Positions 1-7,031 of a stretch of 11,287 nucleotides of DNA are shown here, one piece after another. How positions within the stretch are numbered: position 1 is the stretch's first letter; each line of letters opens with the position of its first letter. The position numbers and the translations under genes are program-made. Below the pieces are notes generated by a model. The model did not search any database. It was not told the DNA's origin and saw nothing but the letters and a program-made list of their open reading frames with translations. The stretch is taken from assembly GCA_003162995.1 (NCBI GenBank), contig PLUZ01000233.1, positions 1 through 11,287 on the forward strand, in the 5' to 3' direction. The DNA comes from Methylocapsa sp. (lineage in GTDB: Bacteria; Pseudomonadota; Alphaproteobacteria; Rhizobiales; Beijerinckiaceae).

Positions 1-2349
1 TCATTCGCGAACAACATAAGTGTGAAACCGGACTGAGCCGTCTGATTCGATTTCACGATAGACGCCTTGGATCTCGGCCTCGAAGCCGGGGAAGAGATTG
101 GCGGCGCGCTCGAACAATTTTAGATAGTCGAGCATGGGCGCGGCGCGTTCATCGAGCCTTTCTCCTGGGACGATAGTTGCGATTCCAGGAGGGTAAACAA
201 CGAAAAGCGTCGCGGCGACACGGCCAAATATCTGATCTATGGGAAGATAATCGACCTTATTGCGCACCATCTGGCGAACGGCCTCATACGGCGCCATCGC
301 CATCTGCGGCAGATGTTCCTTGACGAATTGGGCCTTCTGAAGCTTGCTCGTCCCATTGTCGCGAAAGAACGCATGCATTTGGCCGCAGAGATCGCGCAGC
401 CGCAGCCCAGCGTAGCGGGCAGGCCTTTGCCGGACAAATTCGGGGATTGCGTCTTCCAACCGTGCATTATCGTCATGCAGGCGCTTGAAGGCGACGAGCG
501 CACTCAACAAGGTCCAAGCTTTGCTTGCCTCGACTCCGGGGGTGAGCAGGAACAGGAGCGAATTGAGATCGTTTTTCTCCGGAACGATGCGGTTTTCCCG
601 CAGATATTGCGCCACCACGGGCGCCGGAATCCCATGTGAGTCATAGCCGCCGCACCGGCCGAAGCCAGGCGTGAGCAAGGTTAGTTTTAAGGGATCGACC
701 ATCGCGAAATCCGGTACAAGGTGGCCGAACCCGTGCCAGTCCGCGCCGGGACTCAATTCCCAATAGCGCGCATGTGCAGCAAGCTCGTCCGTCGCGACAC
801 TCTCCCAAGTGGTGTCGCGTGCGCCCGCACCGTTTCCCGGCGCAGGGACGAGGTCGGGAACAAAGGCCTCGAAGAACCAGCGCCGCGCGGGATCTTGTTC
901 CGCCGTCTCGAATTCCCGCCGGACTGCGCGCAGCTTCTTCCTCAACTCGATCCCGAGTTTTATAGTATCGTCCCAGAGGATCTCACCGGAGCGGCCCTTC
1001 ATCATCTGGGCGCCGACGTCGAGTGAAGCAAAAAGCGGATAAAAGGGTGAGGTCGATGCATGCAAAAGAAAGAACTCATTAAACCGGCGATGCTCGACCC
1101 GCCTGGTCTGGCCGCGAATGTGGCTGTCCTTAACATGGATCTGCGAGGCCTGAGAGAAGCCGGCGAGTTGCTTGTGGGTAGATTGAGTTGCGATGATCCC
1201 CGGCTGCTCAGGGCCAAGTTCGCGTAAGCCCATGGCGAAGCGATTGGCGAAGATGGGATGAAACTTCATAAATCCCGCCCAGGCCTCGTCGAAGAGGATA
1301 TAATCACAAAGATGCCCGATCCGCTCCATGACCATTTGCGCATTGTAGATCGTGCCGTCATAGGTGCATTGCTCAATGACAGCGATCCGGAACGGCCGTT
1401 TTCGCCGCCACGCCTCGGGATCCTTGACGAGGGGATTTGACCGAATCTTTTCGCGGATGCGCTCCTCATCGAGGGCATCTGGACGGATCGGTCCAATCAG
1501 TCCGTAGTCGTTCCGAAGGGTTTCCAAAAAAATCGGAATCCCGCCGCCAAGAAACAGCGCGCCGTGATGCGCCGCTTTATGGTTATTGCGATCGAAAAGG
1601 ACGAGATCGTCTTCGGCGACCAGGGCTGAGAGCACGATCTTGTTCGACGACGAGGTCCCATTCAGGACGAAATAGGTCTTTTCAGCGCCAAAAATGACGG
1701 CGGCCTCTTTCTGCGCGCGCAGGGCCGGGCCTTCATGAACGAGCAGGTCGCCCAGTTCCAGTACGGAATTATCGAGATCGTCGCGAAAGATCGCCTCGCC
1801 GAGATGTTCAACGAAGATCCGGCCGATCGGGCTACGTCCATAAAAGATGCCGCCATTGTGGCCAGGACAAGTCCACAATTGATTACCCTCTTCAGCATAA
1901 TCGACAAGCGCACCAAAAAAGGGGGTCTTCAACGTCTCCGCATATTGCTTCAGCCGGCTCACGAGGTTTTTTGCAATGAATTCCGGCGTCTCCTCTGCAA
2001 GGAACACGTAACCGTCGATATAATCGAGCACCCCGACTGGAATATCCTCGAATTGCCTGCGGCGGACGAGCATGACGATCGGCATTTCCAAACCCCGCCG
2101 GCGCATCAGATTGATAAGCGCGGCAGTCTTCCCCTCGACACCCTTCTTTCCCCAATCCACCACCATGCAACCGATCGCAGCGTCGGTCTGCACAGCGATT
2201 TCCGCATCCTCGATCCGCCGCGCGCGCACGACTTGAATGCCGAGCTGCTGGATGGCTGAGATAATCTGTTGCAGCCTCAGCCCCTCGAGGTCTTGCTCGT
2301 CGAACGCCGGAGCACAGATGAGAAAAGTGAAACGCCTGAAAAAATCCAT
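1..2349 (-). CDS. Orn/Lys/Arg decarboxylase, PLP-dependent (group III)
   Basis: Probable cytoplasmic decarboxylase that converts a basic amino acid (arginine, lysine or ornithine) to its amine plus CO2, consuming a proton. The product is 782 aa, the usual size for the biodegradative AdiA/LdcI/SpeF type. Residues 1-130 form the receiver-like wing domain (starting MDFFRRFTFLICAP). The PLP-binding core follows, with HNGG (~164-167), the cofactor aspartate in DEAWAGF (D354) and the PLP lysine in STHK (K393). The C-terminal part carries TPGF, LLTPG and the PPGI..VPGE motif. The frame stays open upstream to 2490, but those 47 residues do not resemble the family, and the ATG at 2347-2349 begins exactly where the wing domain begins, with a weak AGGG upstream. 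No antiporter or second polyamine gene is adjacent, so the substrate is unresolved. The stop codon lies on the first bases of the window. Confidence 0.93.
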   Translation of the reverse strand: MDFFRRFTFLICAPAFDEQDLEGLRLQQIISAIQQLGIQVVRARRIEDAEIAVQTDAAIGCMVVDWGKKGVEGKTAALINLMRRRGLEMPIVMLVRRRQFEDIPVGVLDYIDGYVFLAEETPEFIAKNLVSRLKQYAETLKTPFFGALVDYAEEGNQLWTCPGHNGGIFYGRSPIGRIFVEHLGEAIFRDDLDNSVLELGDLLVHEGPALRAQKEAAVIFGAEKTYFVLNGTSSSNKIVLSALVAEDDLVLFDRNNHKAAHHGALFLGGGIPIFLETLRNDYGLIGPIRPDALDEERIREKIRSNPLVKDPEAWRRKRPFRIAVIEQCTYDGTIYNAQMVMERIGHLCDYILFDEAWAGFMKFHPIFANRFAMGLRELGPEQPGIIATQSTHKQLAGFSQASQIHVKDSHIRGQTRRVEHRRFNEFFLLHASTSPFYPLFASLDVGAQMMKGRSGEILWDDTIKLGIELRKKLRAVRREFETAEQDPARRWFFEAFVPDLVPAPGNGAGARDTTWESVATDELAAHARYWELSPGADWHGFGHLVPDFAMVDPLKLTLLTPGFGRCGGYDSHGIPAPVVAQYLRENRIVPEKNDLNSLLFLLTPGVEASKAWTLLSALVAFKRLHDDNARLEDAIPEFVRQRPARYAGLRLRDLCGQMHAFFRDNGTSKLQKAQFVKEHLPQMAMAPYEAVRQMVRNKVDYLPIDQIFGRVAATLFVVYPPGIATIVPGERLDERAAPMLDYLKLFERAANLFPGFEAEIQGVYREIESDGSVRFHTYVVRE

Positions 2350-2395
2350 GGGCAAGCCCTGCCTTTGCCGAGCGTCCGGGGACGGCCATGCGGAT

Positions 2396-2408
2396 TCGCC
2401 TGAGGCGA
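2396..2408. repeat. 13-bp palindrome between divergent genes
   Basis: TCGCCTGAGGCGA is a perfect inverted repeat with 6-bp arms and one central base. It lies 47 bases upstream of the decarboxylase start, in the 265-base gap shared with the divergent N-formylglutamate amidohydrolase. It could be an operator or a small hairpin in the decarboxylase leader. No regulator is recognised for it. The rest of the gap (2350-2614) shows no convincing promoter pair. Confidence 0.3.
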
Positions 2409-2614
2409 CGGTCCGGGCAGCACGGTGGAAACCAAGTGGTCTGACCTCTGTGGCATCTGGATGACAGACCTGCCGGCATTGAGGCGGCATCGTGGGGCTG
2501 CGGTCAAGATCGCACGGCAGCCCGAGACGCCTGCCAGGGTAGAAATGCGGATATTTTCTTACAAGTCATTCCGTGCTTGCGATGGTATCGTGATTCGCGG
2601 CAACCTTTTGAATC

Positions 2615-3448
2615 ATGAGGAAACCTATCGTGGATCCTGCCGTGCCGATTTCACCTCCACCGGGAGCCGCGGAGGATCCGGTCGAACGAATCGAGGGAAG
2701 TCTCGAGGCGGGCGTCCTCTTCTTTTGTGATCATGCGGCAAACGCGCTGCCACAAGCCTATGGCACGCTCGGTTTGACGAAGAAACAACTCGACAGTCAC
2801 ATCGCCTACGATATTGGCGCGGCTTGGATCACACGCCATCTCGCCGGTATTTTCGGTGCTCCCGCACTTCTGTCGCGGTTTTCGCGGCTCCTCATCGATC
2901 CCAATCGAGGCGCCGATGATCCTACTCTCGTCATGCGGCTTTCGGATGGCCATATCGTCCCCGGAAACGCAAGAATCGCCGCCGGCGAGATCGAATATCG
3001 CCGCACTCATTATTGGCAGCCTTACCGCGCCGCGATCGCCGCGACGATCGCAGAAATGCTGAACCATGGATCGCCACCGGCCGTCGTTTCGATCCATACC
3101 TTTACGCCCTCGTGGAAGATGAGGCCAAGGCCGTGGGAGGTCGGAATATTATGGGACAGCGATCCGCGTTTCGCCAAACCCCTCATTGCGGCGTTGGTCA
3201 AGGATGGGTTTTGCGTCGGCGACAACGAACCCTATGATGGCGCGCTTAGGGGCGACACGTTGGACGAGGAGGTCACACGCCTAGGGCTTGCCGGCCTCCT
3301 CATCGAGATCCGCCAGGATCGCGTCGGCACCAAAGAGGAAGCAGCCGCTTTCGCCGAGCGGCTGGGGCGTCTCTTGCGCCCGGTCCTCGCCTGCCCCGAG
3401 CTTCATTGCAGGGCATTTTTCCCAAGCCGCACCGGGCGCCATGTTTGA
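2615..3448 (+). CDS. N-formylglutamate amidohydrolase family protein
   Basis: Probable cytoplasmic zinc hydrolase of the FGase family, which splits N-formyl-L-glutamate to formate and glutamate (the last step of one histidine degradation route). Members outside hut clusters often have unknown N-acyl amino acid substrates. The 277 aa product is a typical length. Family landmarks are CDHAANALP (38-46), YDIGA (65-69), SRLLIDPNR (90-98), a DPTLVMRLSDG stretch (102-112), HTFTP with H161, and IEIRQD (230-235). No hutH, hutU or hutI is nearby, so a role in histidine catabolism is not supported by context and no gene symbol is given. The ATG at 2615 has only a weak ribosome-binding site; a GTG five codons in (2630) is an alternative. 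The gene is divergent from the decarboxylase. Confidence 0.88.
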   Translation: MRKPIVDPAVPISPPPGAAEDPVERIEGSLEAGVLFFCDHAANALPQAYGTLGLTKKQLDSHIAYDIGAAWITRHLAGIFGAPALLSRFSRLLIDPNRGADDPTLVMRLSDGHIVPGNARIAAGEIEYRRTHYWQPYRAAIAATIAEMLNHGSPPAVVSIHTFTPSWKMRPRPWEVGILWDSDPRFAKPLIAALVKDGFCVGDNEPYDGALRGDTLDEEVTRLGLAGLLIEIRQDRVGTKEEAAAFAERLGRLLRPVLACPELHCRAFFPSRTGRHV

Positions 3449-3569
3449 GTTGCAAGCACGGCGATAAAAATAGTTTCCGGCAAGACAGGATTGCGGGGAT
3501 TACGTCGCATGCGCCTTGACGCACACCGGCGAAACGCCCATTGCGGAATTCGATTATCGTGAGAAGTGA

Positions 3570-3619
3570 CCGTTTGTAAGCTTAGCGCTTCGCCTCTTTT
3601 GTGAGGAGCGGTCAAACGG
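3570..3619 (+). promoter_or_regulatory. Compound inverted repeat in gapR leader
   Basis: An outer pair of perfect 7-bp arms, CCGTTTG (3570-3576) and CAAACGG (3613-3619), encloses an inner stem. CGCT pairs with AGCG (3586-3589 with 3607-3610) and CCTC with GAGG (3593-3596 with 3603-3606), with a 3-base bulge and a 6-base loop TTTTGT. The structure ends 13 bases before the gapR ATG. It may be an mRNA leader fold or an operator. The GAGG arm is too far from the ATG to be the main ribosome-binding site. Confidence 0.45.
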
Positions 3620-3632
3620 CGGAAAATGGTGG

Positions 3633-3887
3633 ATGATGGATGACATAGCCAAAACAGGCGTCGCGGCGCAGGAACTTTCGCAATTCGTCGAAAGGGTGGA
3701 ACGGCTGGAGGAAGATAAGAAAGCAATTTCAGACGATATCCGCGACGTCTATGCCGAAATGAAAGGGCGAGGTTTCGACGTGCGGGCTGTAAGGCAAATC
3801 GTGCGGATCAGAAAGCAGGACCATTCCGAGCGCAAGGAAATGGAAGCCATTCTCGAACTCTACATGTCGGCCTTGAACATGAACTGA
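3633..3887 (+). CDS. gapR: GapR nucleoid-associated protein (DUF2312)
   Basis: Small DNA-binding chromosome-structuring protein. In Caulobacter, GapR binds AT-rich, overtwisted DNA and supports replication and gyrase/topoisomerase action; that role is transferred from the family. The 84 aa product matches the usual 80-90 aa. After a short N-terminus comes the coiled-coil core: FVERVERLEEDKKAISDDI (18-36), DVYAEMKGRGFDVRAVRQIV (38-57), then a basic RIRKQD segment (58-63) and the C-terminal helix MEAILELYMSALN. Two ATGs are adjacent (3633 and 3636). The first is chosen because GGAAAA at 3621-3626 gives normal spacing, but the GGTGG just upstream could serve the second. It appears monocistronic: a 184-base leader lies upstream and 408 bases without a gene lie downstream. 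Confidence 0.95.
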   Translation: MMDDIAKTGVAAQELSQFVERVERLEEDKKAISDDIRDVYAEMKGRGFDVRAVRQIVRIRKQDHSERKEMEAILELYMSALNMN

Positions 3888-4295
3888 GCAATGAAGTGCG
3901 ATTCGCGTGTTGCTATCCGCCGGATCTCCTGTTTTTAACTTGGGTGTAGTAACTTGGCCGTCGTTAACGGGGGCTCGGCAGGCATCCAAACAGGTCAATG
4001 ACAAAATGCCTGGGCCGGCGGCACCGCACGACACGTTTATTTTCCTTAGACCATGATCGCTCAATGTGATCTGATCCACAATCTCTGCAACTTTTCGGGA
4101 TCCTGCTCTAATTTGGCTAAGACCGCGCCTGGCAGGCTTCGCGCAGGTTTCGAACGTTAAACACAAAACTGGAACAGCGCCGTTCTCGAAACGAGCGGCC
4201 TCACTCATCCAGCGACTCCGACCTCGCTTCCGCTTCGCTTTCGACAACCTCCCGCTTAGCTATCGTTGCCACAAGACTACTTCCCAAGGACGAGC
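3888..4295. other. Gene-free stretch between gapR and glycosyltransferase
   Basis: 408 bases without a supported gene. A minus-strand open frame here runs antisense into gapR and has no recognisable domains. The stretch contains one palindromic repeat copy (4065-4112) and a C/T-rich stretch near 4226-4245. The end holds AAGGA (4286-4290), the ribosome-binding site of the next gene. I see no clear terminator: an ATCC/GGAT pair near 3916-3926 before a T-run is too short to call. Confidence 0.6.
4065..4112 (+). repeat. GATC-flanked palindromic intergenic repeat, copy 1
   Basis: The block reads TGATCTGATCC, then CTGCAACTTTTC, then GGGATCCTGCTCTAATTT. The arms GATCC (4073-4077) and GGATC (4098-4102) pair across a GCAACTTTT core. 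The core and the trailing TGCTC match the two copies at 11131-11226. I recall similar short palindromes scattered between genes in Rhizobiales, but the family name is not verified. Confidence 0.55.
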
Positions 4296-5089
4296 ATGAC
4301 TGGGACTCCAAGCCGACCAATGGTCTTCATTGCCACACCCTGCTTCGGAGGGCTTGTCTCGCAACATTACATGCAATCCGTCATCCGCCTTATTCAGTTC
4401 GCCTCAAAAGCCAATTTCGACGCCGCACTCGCCCTGCTCGGGCATGATTCTCTCATTACCCGCAGCCGCAACACTTTGGTCAGTCAATTTTTAAACACGC
4501 CGGAGGCGACGCATCTCTTGTTCATCGATGCTGATATTTGTTTTGAGGCGGAGCAAGTCTATATGAGATGCTCCGTTTCGATCGGGAGTTTGTGGCCGGG
4601 ATCTATCCTTTGAAAGTGATCGACTGGAGCAATCCGGCGATTAAGCGTGCGGCAACCGCGCGCGAGCCATTTCCAGCCGCGCCGCTCCTTTACGTCGGCA
4701 CGCTCTGCACCGAAAACGAGCGCGAACGCGAAGGACGCTTCGCGACCGCCATCTATTGCGGCGGCGGCTTCATGCTCTTAAAGCGGCAGGTGATCGAACG
4801 CATGATCGCGGCTTATCCGGAAAGCCGCTACAATAGCGTGCATGCCTATTCCAACGCCAAGACAGCCGAAAGCTACGCGCTATTCGATTGCATGATCGAC
4901 AAGGACACCGGCGCCTATGTCAGCGAGGATTTTGGCTTTTGCCAAAAATGGCGCGATATCGGCGGTAGAATCTGGCTCGATACCGAAGGCAAGCTGACCC
5001 ATATTGGCTCCTATAATTTTCAGGGCGACCCTCGGGCACGTTATTCATGCGAGAATTCACTCGACCAGGCTCTGCTTTTGGGCGTATAG
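4296..5089 (+). pseudogene. Glycosyltransferase (GT-A type), frameshifted
   Basis: Two consecutive open frames encode halves of one protein of the GT-A nucleotide-sugar transferase type. The first half (from the ATG at 4296, with AAGGA five bases upstream) holds the N-terminal strand MVFIATPCFGG, then LLGHDSLITRSRN, then the DxD-like FIDADICFEAEQVY. The second half continues with MLRFDREFVAGIYPLK (from 4568), YCGGGFMLLKR and SEDFGFCQKW, ending in HIGSYNFQGDP. Reading must shift near 4563-4564. Removing one AT from TCTATATGAG restores VYEMLRFD and a 263 aa protein of plausible family length. Without the shift, the first frame stops at 4611-4613. The sequence on both sides looks well conserved, so a recent mutation or a sequencing error is likely. 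The acceptor is unknown; a surface polysaccharide is a reasonable guess. Confidence 0.8.
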
Positions 5090-5105
5090 TATTCCTAACA
5101 AAAAG

Positions 5106-5135
5106 TTGCGGTTAAGCGTCACTAGGCGCTTTATA
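5106..5135 (+). promoter_or_regulatory. Possible promoter for DUF2189 gene
   Basis: TTGCGG (5106-5111) and TTTATA (5130-5135) are 18 bases apart, about 50 bases upstream of the start codon and just after the glycosyltransferase stop. This is a weak match found by eye. Confidence 0.3.
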
Positions 5136-5169
5136 TAGCGCACTGTGATCCTCGTGACCGCACGCGGTC

Positions 5170-5177
5170 AAGGAGGA
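5170..5177 (+). promoter_or_regulatory. Strong ribosome-binding site fixing the DUF2189 start
   Basis: AAGGAGGA is a near-perfect anti-16S match. It abuts an in-frame ATG (5178), which is too close to be used. It lies 7 bases from an in-frame GTG (5184), the ideal distance, so the GTG is preferred over both the ATG and the GTG at 5145. Confidence 0.7.
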
Positions 5178-5183
5178 ATGCTC

Positions 5184-6023
5184 GTGTCGAATTCGCATAC
5201 GATCGCTGGCCCGGACCTATCTCCGGCCTATCCCATAGTTCGCAAGATCGGCCCATCGGACATCAAGGACGCGTTGGTCAAAGGTATCGCCGATTTCTTG
5301 GCGAGACCTTCGCACCTCGTTTTCCTGGGTCTCATCTATCCTCTCGCCGGGATTTGGCTCGTTATCGGCAGTTCTCCGCCGTTGATCTTCCCGCTTCTGT
5401 CTGGATTCGCCCTCATCGGCCCTTTCGCGGCGATCGGCCTCTATGAAGTGAGCCGCTGCCGGGAGCTTGGCCTCGACAGCTCGTGGAAACACGCATTCGC
5501 CGTGGTGCGTTCGCATGCAATTTTCCCCATCCTATCGCTCGGCCTCATCTTGCTGGTGATCTTCGCCTGCTGGGTGTTCACGGCTCAATCTCTTTACGTA
5601 TCGCTCTTTGGGTCCACGCCGCCTGAGTCCTTCACACGGTTCATCGGCGATATCTTGGGCACATCACAGGGGTGGAAATTGATCGGCTTCGGCACCGGGA
5701 TCGGTTTCGTCTTTGCCGTGGTCGCCCTAAGCATGAGCGTCGTCTCGTTCCCAATGCTTCTCGACCGCGATGTCGATGTCCCGATCGCCATTCAAACTTC
5801 CATCAAGGCCGTGCTGATGAACCCATTCACCATGGCGCTTTGGGGATTGATCGTCGCCGTGTCCCTGGCGGGCGGCTTCCTTTTGGTATTTGCCGGTCTC
5901 GCGGTCGTGGTGCCTGTTCTCGCGCATGCGACCTGGCATCTTTACCGCAAAGTCGTGGAACCGGCCACTCGATGGCAGCGAGGGAAGGCTGGCGATACCG
6001 CGCCTTCGCGAAACGGATTTTGA
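5184..6023 (+). CDS. DUF2189 domain integral membrane protein
   Basis: Predicted multi-pass inner membrane protein of unknown function. The 279 aa product (from GTG 5184) has about five or six hydrophobic segments, near residues 44-62, 66-86, 112-138, 166-190 and 213-252. A soluble N-terminal tail of ~40 residues and a basic C-terminal tail flank them. Typical features are GFALIGPFAAIGLYEVSR (74-91), a charged loop with RELGLDSSWKHAF, and SFPMLLDRDVDVPIAIQTS (188-206) followed by NPF. I assign it to DUF2189 from this layout and motifs. No enzyme residues or ligand site are evident. It follows the broken glycosyltransferase by 94 bases and converges on the tRNA gene, with only 3 bases between its stop codon and the tRNA CCA end. 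Confidence 0.8.
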   Translation: MSNSHTIAGPDLSPAYPIVRKIGPSDIKDALVKGIADFLARPSHLVFLGLIYPLAGIWLVIGSSPPLIFPLLSGFALIGPFAAIGLYEVSRCRELGLDSSWKHAFAVVRSHAIFPILSLGLILLVIFACWVFTAQSLYVSLFGSTPPESFTRFIGDILGTSQGWKLIGFGTGIGFVFAVVALSMSVVSFPMLLDRDVDVPIAIQTSIKAVLMNPFTMALWGLIVAVSLAGGFLLVFAGLAVVVPVLAHATWHLYRKVVEPATRWQRGKAGDTAPSRNGF

Positions 6024-6026
6024 AAT

Positions 6027-6102
6027 TGGTGGGCCGGGCAGGACTCGAACCTGCAACCAGACCGTTATGAGCGGCCGGCTCTAACCGTTGAGCTACCGGC
6101 CC
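6027..6102 (-). tRNA. tRNA-Ile2 (anticodon CAT, lysidine type)
   Basis: A complete cloverleaf of 76 bases with CCA encoded. The acceptor GGGCCGG (6096-6102) pairs with CCGGCCC (6031-6037). The D-arm is GCTC/GAGC. The anticodon stem is GGCCG/CGGTC with loop CTCATAA (6065-6071) and anticodon CAT at 6067-6069. The T-arm is GCAGG/CCTGC with loop TTCGAGT. The discriminator is A. CAT can mean initiator Met, elongator Met or Ile2. The fully paired first acceptor position excludes the initiator. The short D-loop AACGGTTA and TGGTT variable loop resemble E. coli tRNA-Ile2 more than elongator Met. If so, TilS would convert C34 to lysidine so that it reads AUA codons. Confidence 0.93.
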
Positions 6103-6322
6103 CGGCAGGTCTCGATCGAAACCGCTTCGTAGCGTGGGCGATGGATACCAACCCTGGTGCGTCTCGAATTCTAGCCCTTCAATCCGAGAGCAATTATTCG
6201 AGGCGCAACCAACGGTCATCCCCACCGCGACCGCCGGCATGAGGCCGAGGAAGCGTGAATTACACCTATTTTCGATGGCGAGGCAATGGCCGCGACGATC
6301 CCGCATGAGTCTAATAATTCTT

Positions 6323-6925
6323 CTAACGCGGCGCCTTTTTCGCCAAAATGCGCTGCAATGTGCGCCGGTGCATGTTGAGACGGCGCGCCGTCTCCGAGAC
6401 GTTGCGGCCGCAAAGCTCATAAATCCGTTGAATATGCTCCCAGCGTACCCGGTCCGCCGACATTGGATTTTCCGGAAGCTCGGCCTTGTCGTGGCGGGTA
6501 GCCATGAGTGCATTGAAAATTTCGTCGGCATCCACTGGCTTGGCCAGATAATCGAAGGCTCCGAGCTTTACGGCGGTGACAGCGGTGACGATATTGCCAT
6601 ATCCGGTCAGGATAATACCCCTCGCATCGGGGCGTTTCGCCTTCAGCTCGCGTATCACATCGAGCCCGTTGCCATCGGCAAGACGCATGTCGATGACCGC
6701 GAAGGCGGGGGCGCTTGCGGCGATGGCCGCGAGACCTTCCGCGACCGAATGCGCGGCGACCACGGTGAAGCCGCGCGTCTCCATGCTGCGGCTCAAACGC
6801 GTTAAAAAGGTATTATCGTCGTCAACAATCAGGAGCGAGCGATCGGGCCCGTTACCGTCCGGCGCGCTGCCTTTGTCTTCAGTCGGATCTCCCGCTTTCG
6901 CGGGGACGGGGTGGTCATTTTGCAT
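6323..6925 (-). CDS. regA: RegA/ActR/PrrA-type redox response regulator
   Basis: Cytoplasmic response regulator of the global redox system, 200 aa. The receiver domain (about 30-145) has the acidic pocket D35-D37 in LLIVDDDNTF, the phospho-acceptor D79 in VIDMRL, T107 in LTGYG and K129 in AKP. A linker leads to a Fis-type helix-turn-helix (163-197), with NVSETARRLNMHRRTLQRIL near the end, the signature of this family. In relatives it controls respiration, nitrogen and carbon fixation and, as ActR in Sinorhizobium, acid tolerance. The ATG at 6923-6925 is chosen because GAGG lies 8 bases upstream; in-frame ATGs further up (to 6970) lack this. It follows regB on the same strand after 106 bases, consistent with an operon. 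Confidence 0.95.
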   Translation of the reverse strand: MQNDHPVPAKAGDPTEDKGSAPDGNGPDRSLLIVDDDNTFLTRLSRSMETRGFTVVAAHSVAEGLAAIAASAPAFAVIDMRLADGNGLDVIRELKAKRPDARGIILTGYGNIVTAVTAVKLGAFDYLAKPVDADEIFNALMATRHDKAELPENPMSADRVRWEHIQRIYELCGRNVSETARRLNMHRRTLQRILAKKAPR

Positions 6926-7031
6926 TGTTAATCGCCTCGCTTTGATCATTTCCGGCAGAAAACACGACAAAGCAAGAGAATAGCGAAATTTTTCACGGTT
7001 TCCTTAAGAGCGAACCAGCGCTGGCCTTATC

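Noticed and set aside
1735..2259. 174-codon plus-strand open frame
   Set aside because: Antisense shadow of the well-supported decarboxylase.
2425..2730. 101-codon plus-strand frame spanning the divergent gap
   Set aside because: Overlaps the N-formylglutamate amidohydrolase out of frame and shows no family features.
3916..3940. Possible gapR terminator (ATCC/GGAT then T-run)
   Set aside because: The stem is only 4 bp with a 3-base loop, too weak to call.
4226..4245. C/T-rich quasi-repeat CGCTTCCGCTTCGCTTTCG
   Set aside because: Imperfect and short; no regular unit that would support a tandem repeat or CRISPR call.
3729..4247. 172-codon minus-strand open frame
   Set aside because: It overlaps gapR antisense and a palindromic repeat, and has no recognisable domain.
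4555..4575. Programmed ribosomal frameshift in the glycosyltransferase
   Set aside because: No slippery heptamer, downstream structure or internal ribosome-binding-like stimulator is visible, and this family is not known for programmed shifts.
5890..6084. Plus-strand frame ending GGPGRTRTCNQTV, and another (5672-6070) with GRAGLEPATRPL
   Set aside because: Both are classic spurious peptides read from the antisense of a tRNA gene and overlap DUF2189 out of frame.
6027..6102. tRNA as an integration site for a mobile element
   Set aside because: No integrase, no direct repeat of the tRNA 3' end and ordinary chromosomal genes on both sides.
5827..6531. Minus-strand open frame including VAQRLEPAAHNGLVAGSSPA
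   Set aside because: This peptide is the well-known false translation of a tRNA gene. The frame crosses the tRNA, the DUF2189 gene and regA on other frames.
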